From positions 78,764,829 to 78,828,828 of the forward strand of contig OY804588.1 of the NCBI GenBank assembly GCA_963680875.1: 64,000 nucleotides of DNA. The letters are read 5' to 3'. The first letter of the stretch is position 1. The number at the start of each line of letters is the position of its first letter. The DNA comes from Bathymodiolus brooksi (Eukaryota > Mollusca > Bivalvia > Mytilida > Modiolidae). The notes under the pieces are model-generated. The model did not search any database, was not told the DNA's origin, and saw only the letters and a list, made by a program, of their open reading frames with translations. Both the position numbers and the translations under genes were made by a program. Positions 1 through 9,593 of this stretch are shown here, in pieces.

Positions 1-1480
1 AACAAGACATAGATTCAAAACCAAAAATTTTAATAATATGTACAATTAATGGCAAGAAGATCAACAAAGTAAAAATAACGTATACAAGTAAATTATTGAG
101 AATTAATGCTGTAGTTTAGAGATGGGGGATTTGAAAGAGTCCAGTGATGTACTGTTGATTATGTTTTCCGGTAATTTGTTCCAGTCTGTTATTGTTCTTG
201 GGAAAAAGGATTTCTGTCTGTATTCAATTTTACAAGATGGTATTTGGAAGCTTTTAGTGTGGGAATGTCGTGTCTGTTTTTTGGGATTTCAACTTTATCG
301 TTTACTATTTTGTAGAACATATTCAAACGTGAATCTTTTCTACGGTCTTGGAGGCTGCGCCATTCTAGATGTTGTAACATATTACCAACGCTAGAGGTGT
401 TACGGTATTTGTTGGTAACAAATCGTGCAGCTCTCCTTTGGACTCTTTCAATGGCATCTATGTAATGTCTTGTTGTAAGTAGGGGTCCCATACAGAGCAA
501 GCATACTCTAGTGGTGCTCTTTCATGGATACTGAGTTCCTCGTTAGAAAGCTGAGGGTATGTTGGCTTTCTTAGTTATGTTGTTTATGTGTGATCCCCAC
601 TTGAGGTCTGAAATGAGTGTTACACCCAGGTATTTTGCTTTTGTGCCATGATATAATGTATGTCCATGCAATGTATGATCAAATTTTATAGGTTTTTTGC
701 TTCGTGTTACTGAGATCACATTGCATTTATCTGGGTGGAATGCCATTTTCTAATTTTTTTCCCAGTTTGACAGTTTGTCTAGGTCTTGCTGTAGTGTAAG
801 TGCGTCTCTGTTTGATTTTATTGCCAGACATGCTATGGTGTCATCAGCAAACAGACGTATAGTGGACGATAGACCTGTTGGTATGTCATTGATGTCATTG
901 ATGTAATACAAGAAGAGGCTTGGTCCAAGTACAGAACCCCGAGGAACGCCTGACTCAACTGCAACATAATCTGATTTATCGCCTTTAAGAACTACTGCTT
1001 GTTTTCGGTTGGAAAGAAAATTTTGAATCCAGCTGTTTAATTCTCTCTGTATGCCATAATTGTGTAGCTTATGTAAAAGAAGAGGGTGTGAGACCTTGTC
1101 AAATGCTTTTGAAAAATCCAAGACCAAAATATCTGTTTGTTTTCCATTTTCCATGTTTAGAGTGACATCATCGATAAATTCCCGGAGTTGGGTTTCACAA
1201 GATCGACCAGTGCGGAAGCCATGCTGCAACGGATATAGAATGTTATGGGTGTCTGCATGTGACATTATGTGTTTAACAATAAGGTGTTCTAAGAGTTTGC
1301 AGCAAATACATGTTAATGAAATTGGACGATAGTTTTCAGGGTTATAATTTTGACCTTTTTTGTATACAGGAGAGACATGGACAGTTCTCCAGTCTGATGG
1401 AACAATACCAGTTGTGACTGACTTGCTAAATAATATGGTAAATATTGGTGCTATTTCCAGAGTTCTTTTAAGAGAGTAGT
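1..1480 (-). mobile_element. 5'-truncated LINE (non-LTR retrotransposon), 3' end towards the left window edge
   Basis: The minus strand reads as the reverse transcriptase and C-terminal part of a LINE ORF2. Similarity starts abruptly near 1,480, which fits the usual 5' truncation during target-primed reverse transcription. The rest of the 3' end lies in 1-188 and may continue beyond the window. No poly(A) or short tail repeat is visible at the edge, so the 3' end is not defined. The family resembles jockey/CR1-like LINEs of invertebrates; the exact clade cannot be settled by eye. Confidence 0.8.
189..1480 (-). pseudogene. LINE ORF2 reverse transcriptase, broken
   Basis: This would copy LINE RNA into DNA at the target site. 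Within 750-1,265 the RT core motifs are intact: motif A (LDFSKAFDKVSH), motif B (SGVPRGSVLGP) and the catalytic FADD of motif C. The frame continues upstream to about 1,480 (KNYRPISLT-type region) without needing a start. An in-frame TAG at about 747-749 interrupts it just before the MAFHPDKCNV segment (543-746). Between about 500 and 543 the frame is disrupted again, and some tens of residues normally present before the EYACSVWDP region are missing. The C-terminal part (AIERVQRRAARFVTN) resumes in 189-500. It is therefore a dead copy with a well-preserved catalytic core. Confidence 0.8.
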
Positions 1481-1504
1481 ATATGAGGACAGCTCAAGCC
1501 ATAT

Positions 1505-1665
1505 TTGCTGAGGTGGAGCGAGGTAGAGCAACGGAAGTAATGTGATAAGAAATCACGTGACCGGAATTGACGTGTCACGCGGCCGACCCTAACCGGAAGT
1601 CACATACCCGGAGGCGGCCCTGTCCGGAAGGGGTCCGGAAGTATGTTCTGCGCATGCCCGTGTTT
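1505..1665 (+). promoter_or_regulatory. CpG-rich patch with clustered ETS, E-box, CRE-like and NRF1-like motifs
   Basis: An abrupt GC/CpG-rich island in AT-rich DNA. ETS-type CGGAAG(T) motifs are seen at about 1,531-1,538, 1,591-1,600, 1,622-1,631 and 1,633-1,642. A palindromic E-box TCACGTGA lies at 1,553-1,560, TGACGTGTCAC at 1,568-1,578 and the NRF1-like TGCGCATGC at 1,649-1,657. This combination is typical of TATA-less metazoan promoters. No downstream first exon is recognised, so it could also be the GC-rich 5' end of a mobile element. Confidence 0.35.
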
Positions 1666-1778
1666 TTATTTTTTAAATTATGAGAGGAAATTATTCTCAG
1701 TAATTAGAATATCAAAGGAACCAAGTCAACTGCATAACATGGTAAAGCAGCGCTACAGCGGCAGGTTGAATAATTAAG

Positions 1779-2199
1779 AAATAAATCATGGAAACCAGAA
1801 TGTGTTGGGAGTTTTAACATGGATTTACGAATATTATACGTTATTAGTCTCGAGATGTTATGTATCCTGTTTTAAAGGGCAGTGGTTTTGTTAAAAGGTG
1901 AGACTGATAACATTTGTATCTGAATGTTTCAACATTAATAAGTATGTCCTTATTATAGGAAAAACATAAATACGTGTATCTTTGGACAAAGATCACTGAG
2001 AGCGATTATTGATTTACTGTCACAGCACGGCTTCCCTGAAGTTTTAAAAGTACCTTTTTAGCCAATCGAAATTCTACTTGCCACGAGAACATCAGAGAAT
2101 AGTATTTTATCCCGAACCAGAAGCGAGGGATACAATTTACTAATATCCGCCAATCCATGTTAAAACTCAAAACACATTCTGGCTTCCATAATTTATTTC
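1779..2199. repeat. Inverted repeat with 48-bp arms, MITE-like
   Basis: Arms at 1,779-1,826 and 2,152-2,199 are reverse complements over 48 bp with about four mismatches, separated by about 325 bp of non-coding sequence. No convincing target-site duplication is seen. It is most simply a small non-autonomous element or foldback. Confidence 0.5.
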
Positions 2200-3560
2200 G
2201 ATTCTGATATGTCTAAGAGTACAAATACGGTAGTATACTTTGATTGGAAGACGGTAATTTATATTTACGGTATCTTCAAACTGTTTTTGTTGAGAAAAGT
2301 AAAACGTGATAGATTATATAAATAGAATGCTTGTTAATACTGTATTATCGGTCATGGCCCATTAAAGTAAAATCATACCACTAAAATTCCAAGTAATACT
2401 ACACATTTAGCACTGACTCATAAACGATAGACTATTTCAATGTAATTCTTAGTAAGGATAACAAAAGGACCATTATAAACAAAGCACCGAATATGTAAAT
2501 CAAACCTGACATCCGTGTACCATGTTAAAACATCCACGTTGTATCGTTATATGTACTGTATTAGATGAATTATGAATTATCAAATATATTGTTTGTTTTT
2601 TCATACTTTATTGAAATAGGTAAGAATAAAATATTGATCTCACGATGTTGTTATCGGCAGTCATGTGTGCTAAACCATTACGCCACTGCAACAATAATAT
2701 TGAGCTATATATAAATCAAATTTACGTTAATACAATTATTCATCGGGAATTCACTTTGCGAAAGAGCTAAATAAAATATGTTTGCTAAAGAAAAGCAAAT
2801 TAATAAAAAGTAAAGGGACTACTAAAAATAGAAAGTTCCGATGTGTTTACATGTCCAATGAATTAATTTCTAAGACAGTCTGACGTTCTAATTTTCTTTT
2901 TGGTTTATTTGTTTTGTTTTCTGTACTTTTTGTGAATTGTGGGGATAATATTAAAGTATACTTTAGTATAGTAACACATGAAATTCCACTGAGGGATAGA
3001 AAAAAAACACGTCGGACTCAATGCACAATCAGGTCGGCAGTAAATCACCTCCAAAATTTATTGAACGTCAAAACTGTTTCCAAAAAAATGTTCAAGCTTT
3101 ACTCCCGTAGCAAAACAACTACGATAACCAACTTTATTTTGGATGAGATTAAAAGGTCGATTTCTATTTCTGTCTATTACGGATGAAAACGGTCAATACA
3201 AAATGGCCGCTGACGAAAAATCGACCTTAAAATTATTTTTTGATTGCAGATTTCATACTCTCTACACTCGGGTACCAACACAAAAATTAAATGAGATATG
3301 TGTTTATGTATATTAAACATCATACTAAAATATGCCGTTGGTACCTGCTTGTGGCTATGCTGAAAATTGACATTAAATACACATTTCTTGTTAGATTTCA
3401 TATATTTTCAAGAAACGATAGACTTTTCATTGACTAGTGTGACGTCATCGCACGTGCAAATATGGAAAATTGCTACCAAAATAGTAGTTGGGGTAAAGGT
3501 CTTATAAAATCAAGAAACAACGAAAGCTACACGTTTCATTTATAATTTGTCTACTTTTTA
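2200..3560. other. Intergenic AT-rich sequence, nothing recognised
   Basis: Only short random-looking frames on both strands. A small inverted repeat (AAAGGTCGATTT against AAATCGACCTT) sits at about 3,150-3,236. No repeat family, RNA gene or exon could be supported here. Confidence 0.5.
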
Positions 3561-3579
3561 GGCCAATTTCTGTCCTTAT

Positions 3580-4430
3580 CATACCTACTTTTGGCAGGAA
3601 TAAGTTTAAAAATGAACTAAAAAAGACTTTGAAACATATATTGTTATCCTATTGGAATAATATTAAACAAAATCAGGGATAATCTGGTAAATTATCCACT
3701 TACTTCCAATCTAAAACCAGATTAACCACTGAAAAATACTTTGAACTGAAAAATATTGTAAATAGATCTATTGTAGCAAAATTTAGAATAAGTGCTCATC
3801 GGTAAGAATAGAAACGGGACGTTATGAACGTATCCGAAATTCCCAAGGAAATTTAGCTGTGTTAGATAGAGGGGAAAGAATATGCCTTCATTGTACATTG
3901 AATGAGGTTGAAGACGAAAGTCTTATGTTATTCAAATGCCCAATATATGAAACTGAAAGGGCTAAACTATTGATATACATTCAAGATAATTGTAAATATT
4001 TTGAACATCTGAGTCCGAACAATAAGTTGATTTGGCTTCTTAGTAATGAAGACACTCTGTTTTCAAAAAAACTTGCTGTCTTCCTAAACAAAAGTATTGA
4101 CATACGGTAGAACCATGCATTGCAAATTTAACCTTACTTAAAGATAAAATAGTATTCGTGATATGAACACCATGTTATATCTGCATCATATTATATTTGT
4201 ATAATATATATTTTTATGTATATCATAATATTAGCTATAAACTGCCATAGTTTGTTCTGCCTATGGGTGGTTTCCCCCCTGCAGTGTCGATCATCTATGC
4301 TTGTTTTTATTCTTTTTTATATATGTCATATACATTTGTATGCTGCTAATCATCAAAATCATTGCAAGTGTAAAATGCAAATGTCTGTAATTATGTGCTC
4401 TCACGGGCTTCTTGTTTGATTTAATAAAAA
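3580..4430 (+). pseudogene. 3' end of a second, different LINE (ORF2 C-terminus, decayed)
   Basis: Plus-strand fragments at about 3,690-3,860 (VAKFRISAHR ... ETGRYERI) lead into 3,859-4,110, which holds the pattern C-x2-C ... E-DE-S-x-L-x-K-CPIYETER. That is the cysteine-containing C-terminal signature of many invertebrate LINE ORF2 proteins. The frames are broken by several stops and shifts. After the stop at 4,110 a short 3' UTR runs to a pentanucleotide tail, the usual end of such elements. The orientation and the cysteine motif differ from the LINE at 1-1,480. Confidence 0.65.
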
Positions 4431-4475
4431 CTATTCTATTCTATTCTATTATATTTTATTCTATTCTATTCTATA
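4428..4475 (+). repeat. (ATTCT)n microsatellite, LINE 3' tail
   Basis: About nine pentamers, one of them altered, directly follow TTTAATAAAAA at the end of the LINE remnant. Short tandem tails of this kind replace poly(A) in several LINE clades. Confidence 0.8.
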
Positions 4476-4617
4476 CACACAGAATATGCCGGGAATTGAT
4501 GATATACCTTCATCGATCAAAGGGGTTAGAGAAGACATTCAAGTAAGTAAGCAACAAATTTATTAATATTCCATCAGATTTAGTTGAAAAACTTAACAAC
4601 TTTGTCCAGTTTTATCA

Positions 4618-4926
4618 TCAATTTAGTTGGAACTGACTAATTTCGGTATGTTCGTCTCTTCTGATTTTCGCGCTTGTTTCACCGATGTGTATGGTTACGT
4701 TTCCGTGAACAGTACAGTTGTTCAAAAACGACATTCCTGGAACACTTGACGCTGTCATACATGTCGAAGAAGCCCTGGAAGCTGTTACAACATCAGAACT
4801 ATTTGACGAATTAGGTAGATTATCAGTTTTAAGAATAGACTTAATCGTAATGTATCCTTTAAATGCACTGGTGAAGATCTGGAAAAAACGACCCTGTTTG
4901 TCAGACCCCCTACTGAGTGCCCTCAC
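4618..4926 (-). CDS. Unrecognised minus-strand reading frame, possible exon
   Basis: A 102-codon frame whose second half (SFLNNCTVHGNVTIHIGET) has the look of a real extracellular or adaptor-type segment. I cannot assign a family. The plus strand is also open across this region (4,718-5,074), so strand choice is uncertain. The next minus-strand frame at 4,996-5,265 lies just upstream, and the two could be exons of one gene, but no strong acceptor is seen between them. Low confidence. Confidence 0.2.
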   Translation of the reverse strand: MRALSRGSDKQGRFFQIFTSAFKGYITIKSILKTDNLPNSSNSSDVVTASRASSTCMTASSVPGMSFLNNCTVHGNVTIHIGETSAKIRRDEHTEISQFQLN

Positions 4927-4995
4927 CCCCCAGATGCGTGCAAACTACTCTTGGCTATCTACTCTAGCTTGCATGTGTTTATTTCCAAAAGAAAT

Positions 4996-5265
4996 TCATG
5001 TAAATGTATGTAATTGTTTAATAATTTCCGTCTGCCTACCATCAGGTTTGCCATTCAGGCTCTGCCGATTGTAGGTAAATGAAGTGTGATGCGTGCCATC
5101 AACTCTTGACTTCACTGTGTATACGTTGTAGCCAAGTGGTCTCTCACAGAAAGTAACGATGCCTGTTACATTTCTTTTATAATTGTGATCATAAAAACGT
5201 ACAAGCTGCCCCACTCGGAACTTTAAAATTGAACTGGACGGAAAACTGTCGGTATCGTCTGCCAT
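4996..5265 (-). CDS. Small hypothetical protein or first coding exon
   Basis: 89 codons starting MADDTDSFPSSS in a good context (AACAACAATGG). The core (VGQLVRFYDHNYKRNVTGIV, then a YNVYTVKSRVDG strand) looks like a small beta-barrel of the SH3/Tudor/KOW type, by appearance only. Charged and hydrophobic residues alternate as in real proteins, while the last 15 residues look less convincing. A possible 5' splice site (GATG/GTAGGC) at about 5,046 would remove that tail, which would make this a first exon. It is not recognised as any known transposon protein. Confidence 0.35.
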   Translation of the reverse strand: MADDTDSFPSSSILKFRVGQLVRFYDHNYKRNVTGIVTFCERPLGYNVYTVKSRVDGTHHTSFTYNRQSLNGKPDGRQTEIIKQLHTFT

Positions 5266-5472
5266 TGTTGTTTTCTATTTGCGGCTGTCAACAAAAACCA
5301 AAAACACCTAATTCTAAAAATAGCGAATTTACAGAACTACTTTTTTTTTATTATACTCGGCCGATTTGATTAGCTGATAATGCCATGTAACACAAGGTCA
5401 CGCGCAGCTGTCTTTATGGCTTGTCTTACATAGAAAACGCATCAAAATGTCTTATTTTTTACTATAATCGGG

Positions 5473-5625
5473 GATAAATTTGTTATCTACGTTCCTATCC
5501 GTCGATATGGAGATTTTAACACCCTTCAGTAGCATGTACACCCTTTGGCTGCGCGTCAAGGTGTACTTGACTACTTCAGGGTGTTAACATCTCCATAGCT
5601 ACGGATAGGAACGTAAATAACTTAT
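5473..5625. repeat. Near-continuous palindrome, about 150 bp (foldback 1)
   Basis: Outer arms 5,490-5,532 and 5,571-5,613 pair almost perfectly and extend weakly outwards to 5,473 and 5,625. The interior pairs again (GTACACC against GGTGTAC) around a GC-rich tip with GCGCG. Almost the whole element could fold into one hairpin. Confidence 0.75.
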
Positions 5626-6180
5626 AATGAAAATGTAGTAAAACATAGTGATTTAAGAAGAAAAATTGAAAAAAATAAAATGACAAATTTAATGAGAAAT
5701 GAAATGATATATTTGTTGTAATTATTTTTTTTAAAGTAATTTATAAGTGAAATATCACATGCTATATATAGATAAAATCCAGAGCTCTGGTTAAAATCTA
5801 ATGAAAATGAAGAAAAAATTGAAATAAATAAAATAAAAAATTTAATGAGAGATGAAATAATATGCTTTATGTGAGGTATGGTCATTTTCATGTGAAAAAA
5901 ACAAATAAAAAAATAAATCATTAATTAAAACTTTTAATATATTTGTTTATAAATCACAAAGCTAAGGATTCTTGATTTCTTACAATATATTGTTTATTTT
6001 AATATGGCATGACAGTAATTAGGCGTGCATATGGACTCGTAGTCGTTGTGCTTTTTTTTCGCAGAGCAGATTTTTGATGTTTTTCTAACATGTTTAGCGT
6101 TATTTTAGATACTAATGCTGATATTGAAAGCTAGCACATGTTCGTGACAAATTGGTTATTATTTTTAATGCAGTAATTTG
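5626..6180. other. AT-rich spacer with a diverged direct duplication
   Basis: Two related stretches of about 80 bp (from about 5,625 and from about 5,800), both carrying AATTTAATGAGA and similar words, form an old direct duplication. No coding or RNA feature is supported. Confidence 0.4.
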
Positions 6181-6234
6181 ACTAATGTGTCTCCTAGAAA
6201 ATGTACACAATTATGGTTTGTTATTATTACACAA

Positions 6235-6345
6235 CAATAATATGAAAAGCAAAAATATCTACACTGTCGGGACAGTTTTAAAATCTAACATTAAAATTAT
6301 AGAAAGAGCCAAGAGGCATTGTAATATTTTTTTCCGCTTAGACAG
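6235..6345 (+). repeat. Fragment of the Penelope-like tail repeat (MKSKN motif)
   Basis: The translation MKSKNIYTVGTVLKSN matches, with substitutions, the MKSKNYHTAETILKSN frames read on the minus strand at 18,593-18,808 and 20,654-20,869. It is a diverged copy of the same dispersed sequence in opposite orientation. Confidence 0.55.
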
Positions 6346-6379
6346 GCTGTGTTCAGCCGAAACGTCCGGAACAAAATGT

Positions 6380-6482
6380 AAAGTTCGAGTGGTCTAGGGC
6401 GTTGGACGTAAGGCTAAGCGAAAGGTGCTGCAGTGTATCAATGGTGTGGGTTGAAATCCTGTCGAGGGAAGAAAAAAAAATT
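6380..6482 (+). mobile_element. tRNA-derived SINE head (Leu/Ser-like)
   Basis: An A-box-like GAGTGGTCTAGGGCG at about 6,388 and a B-box-like GGGTTGAAATCC at about 6,449 are spaced as in a pol III type 2 promoter with a long variable arm. A run of A follows at about 6,470. The cloverleaf is degenerate, so this is a SINE head or tRNA pseudogene and not a functional tRNA. Confidence 0.5.
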
Positions 6483-6530
6483 GACAGCTCTAAAATCTAA
6501 TTCTAACACTGTTTGGTTTAATTTTCAGAC

Positions 6531-6531
6531 C

Positions 6532-6559
<28 letters not shown>
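6531..6559. repeat. (TA)n microsatellite
   Basis: Uninterrupted TA dinucleotides. A second, similar run lies at about 6,668-6,696. Confidence 0.95.
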
Positions 6560-6565
<6 letters not shown>

Positions 6566-6663
6566 AAGGGAATCTACTGAGGAAATTCATTTGTTGATCG
6601 AAAATTTTGTCAATATATTTTTTGTAACACCTTTATCGGTATCATTGCACAATCTTCTGGACT

Positions 6664-6696
<33 letters not shown>

Positions 6697-6772
6697 GATA
6701 CTCTAAAAAAGGATATTACAGATCATATATGTCAGTTATTTGGGGGGTAGTTCTTGTTTTGTTTTTGTTATT

Positions 6773-6844
6773 GTTTGTTTGTTTGTTTGTTTTTTTTTTT
6801 TTTTTTTTTTTTTTTTGTTTTTTTTTTTTTTTTTTTTTTTTTTT
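6773..6844. repeat. (TTTG)n and poly(T) low-complexity tract
   Basis: Four GTTT units followed by two long T runs separated by a single G. Homopolymers of this length are prone to assembly error. Confidence 0.95.
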
Positions 6845-7035
6845 ATTGTTTGTTGGTGCCTATGGCACTTTACTGTCGTTTTCAAATAAGTAATAATTTT
6901 GTGATAGAATCATGAAAAATGTTGTTCTCATAGGATGAAAATTGTCTATATGGGAAATTGTCTATATGGTAAATTGGCTTAACTATAGAGACTATTGAAT
7001 TGCAAACAGAATTATAAAAACATTTATAATATTTA

Positions 7036-7268
7036 ATAACTACCTGTGCAATCAGTGCTATCACCACTAAAGTTGTGAGTTCGAATACCACTCAGACGAG
7101 GAATACTCGATACAACATTAAATTTGTAAGTGATAACGTTTGTCAATGACTTGCGACAGGTCGTTGGTTTTCTCCGGGTACTCCGCTTTCCTCCACCAAT
7201 GAAACTGACCGCCACAATATAGCTGAAATATAGTTGAAAGTGGCGTTAAACACCATAAACCAAACCTT
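7036..7268 (+). mobile_element. SINE family B, copy 1
   Basis: The tRNA-like head on the plus strand holds the B-box-like GAGTTCGAATACC at about 7,077. The conserved body carries CGGGTACTCCGCTTTCCTCC at about 7,177 and the tail GTGGCGTTAAACACC. The same family recurs at 41,642, 53,755, 54,706, 55,203 and 57,890. The body resembles conserved SINE central domains known from molluscs and other invertebrates (Nin-DC or Meta type); the exact superfamily is my guess. Confidence 0.7.
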
Positions 7269-7593
7269 CATCATGATTTTGGAATTGACTAAAATAATCC
7301 TTTACAGATTGGAAAGATTTCCAAAAAGATATAAAAATATTATTTGAAACAAAAATAATATTGATGCAAAATGCACATGAGGCAAGAAGACTTAATGTGT
7401 TTACCGATTGTACATTCATTGAGAAAATCAATTGAGGCGGTTTAGGATATTTTATATTTTATTTTTTTTTATTTCAATTTTGGACTTATGTTGTCATTTA
7501 GAATGTGAATGCTAATTCATACTGTGTTCAATTTTATTTAGCAGAAATCAAGTTATGCACCATTGTTATGATATGGTATCTCATGATTAATCT

Positions 7594-7707
7594 TTGTCTA
7601 CATTTAAAATAAAGCTTTTTTTATCAAAATACATAAAAGTACTTATAAATACATGAAAATATGTTCTATTACTTTTATTATTATCTTTTTATTATTTATT
7701 TATTTGT

Positions 7708-7771
<64 letters not shown>

Positions 7772-8247
7772 TAGCTCTTGTTACTAAATTGGCAGCAATC
7801 TAACTCAGCATTTTGCATTTTACATATCATAAGTCAAAGGATATAAGTCATATAACAATCTTCTCAAAGACTTGACAACCATGCAATCTACAGTAACTAC
7901 CCCTGTTGCTCCTAAAAGGATGGCAGCCTATATTTAATATTTGCATACAGACTTAAAATTCAATCCAAAAGTGTTAGCGTTAATATTGTAACAGACAAGT
8001 TGTACATATATACATTGTATTTTGTTCTTTCGGTGCGATTCGAACCTACAACGTTTGCACACACGGCAATTTTTCAGTTATATTCCATGGCAAGAACAGG
8101 TATATTTTCAATGAGATGATGATCAGGTCCGCTTTGTACTAGACCAACACTCTTAGGCGATTTGTATAGTGTTAGCTCACTGAAACACAGTCCGCGGATA
8201 GACATGTCGCCCCACTCGGACACATTATCCTAGTTTCGAGCCAGCCA
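7594..8247 (+). repeat. Left arm of a large inverted duplication
   Basis: About 654 bp whose reverse complement is found almost unchanged at 8,732-9,379. It contains an ATTT microsatellite (7,683-7,770), unique-looking sequence, a tRNA-like segment read on the opposite strand (TAGGTTCGAATCGCACC type) and the distal part of a SINE A copy. Confidence 0.9.
7683..7770. repeat. (ATTT)n microsatellite
   Basis: About 20 TTTA units. The mirror-image (AAAT)n tract in the other arm lies at 9,211-9,282 and is shorter. Confidence 0.95.
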
Positions 8248-8400
8248 GTCTTTGTTCTTTCTCCTTATACTGCGCGCTTAGCTAAGAAGCAACAAATACA
8301 ACATTTCTAGTCTGGTGTGACCCGATCTGTGCTCGAAGCCACGATCTACCGCACTCGAGGCAAACACGCTAACTATTACACCGCCGATGAGGTACGCTAC
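8160..8400 (-). mobile_element. SINE family A, copy 1 (tRNA-derived)
   Basis: Read on the minus strand, the head (GGTGTAATAGTTAGCGTG ... GTGGCTTCGAGCAC, 8,400 to about 8,330) has A-box and B-box-like parts. The body carries the conserved GTGTCCGAGTGGGG segment at about 8,210-8,226. The inner breakpoint of the inverted duplication falls inside this SINE, so the right arm holds only its body. Related copies lie at 36,312-36,530 and 56,372-56,560. Confidence 0.6.
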
Positions 8401-8731
8401 ACGCGAAGTTGGTATCGGGACGCTTGTCCTTAAAAGCTACTTTATCAATTAATAATTATTTTATTTTTATTAATATCATTATTATAATATTTATCATTAT
8501 TTTAAATTGGTAGTGCTTTTCAATTTAATTTTGAGATCTTTTATTTGTATAGAAAACTATTAGATGTTTTGCATCATCTAGATATATAAAATTTACAATA
8601 AGAAACTTACCTTATTCAAATGACAGAAGGATCCGACGCCTAAACCTTGTTGTACGTGATATATTTTATATAGTCAGCTACAATATATATATATATATAC
8701 TTAGATAATAAAGGGTTACCTGGAAAACGAT
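8248..8731. other. Spacer between the inverted arms
   Basis: It holds the head of SINE A, AT-rich sequence and a short (TA)n at about 8,682-8,699. A GTAAGT-like donor read on the minus strand at about 8,610 belongs to no open exon. Confidence 0.6.
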
Positions 8732-9218
8732 TGGCTGGCTCGAAACTAGGATAATGTGTCCGAGTGGGGCAACATGTCTATCCGCGGACTGTTGTTTCAG
8801 TGAGCTAGCACTATAAAAATCCGCCTAAGAGTGATGGTCTAGTACAAAGCGGACCTGATCATCATCTCATTGAAAATATACCTGTTCTTGCCATGATATA
8901 TAACTGAAAAATTGCCGTGTGTACAAACGTTGTAGGTTCGAATCGCACCGAAAGAACAAAATACAATGTATATATGTACAACTTGTCTGTTACAATATTA
9001 ACGCTAACACTTTTGGATTGAATTTTAAGTCTGTATGCAAATATTAAATATAGGCTGCCATCCTTTTAGGAGCAACAGGGGTAGTTACTGTAGATTGCAT
9101 GGTTGTCAAGTCTTTGAGAAGATTGTAATATGACTTATATCCTTTGACTTATGATATGTAAAATGCAAAATGCTGAGTTAGATTGCTGCCAATTTAGTAA
9201 CAAGAGCTATTAAAAAAA

Positions 9219-9282
<64 letters not shown>

Positions 9283-9379
9283 AAAAAGATAATAATAAAA
9301 GTAATAGAACATATTTTCATGTATTTATAAGTACTTTTATGTATTTTGATAAAGAAAGCTTTATTTTAAATGTAGACAA
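8732..9379 (-). repeat. Right arm of the large inverted duplication
   Basis: This is the reverse complement of 7,594-8,247 with only scattered differences and a shorter tetranucleotide tract. The near identity of the arms means that the event is recent, has been homogenised, or is an assembly artefact. Confidence 0.9.
9211..9282. repeat. (AAAT)n microsatellite
   Basis: Counterpart of the ATTT tract in the left arm. Confidence 0.95.
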
Positions 9380-9435
9380 TGGTAAAAAACTTAGTTACTG
9401 TTTCAAGTTATAGATCAACAACATCGTACAAAAAC

Positions 9436-9571
9436 GTTCTAAGATCGCGTGACCGACTATGATTATTTAGACGGTAAGTAAATAGTTGAATGTTTCGCGC
9501 TTAAGCGCTCACCCTTCAACAATTTACTGACCGTCTAAATAATCATAGTTGGTCACTAGGGAGCTTAGAAC
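9436..9571. repeat. Near-continuous palindrome, about 136 bp (foldback 2)
   Basis: Arms 9,450-9,490 and 9,515-9,555 pair over 41 bp with three mismatches. The outer GTTCTAAG/CTTAGAAC pairs too, and the tip contains the perfect palindrome GCGCTTAAGCGC. The architecture is the same as the palindrome at 5,473. Confidence 0.8.
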
Positions 9572-9593
9572 TTATAATATCATTTAAGGTAGC

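Noticed and set aside
4490..4552. Plus-strand exon ending CAA/GTAAGT
   Set aside because: Only the donor is convincing. The acceptor follows a microsatellite directly and no partner exon was found.
8607..8690. Minus-strand exon between TTGTAG and GTAAGT
   Set aside because: All three frames contain stops.
8925..8960. Functional tRNA gene with B-box TAGGTTCGAATCGCACC
   Set aside because: No complementary acceptor stem or anticodon arm at the right distance. It is part of the inverted duplication and most likely SINE-derived.
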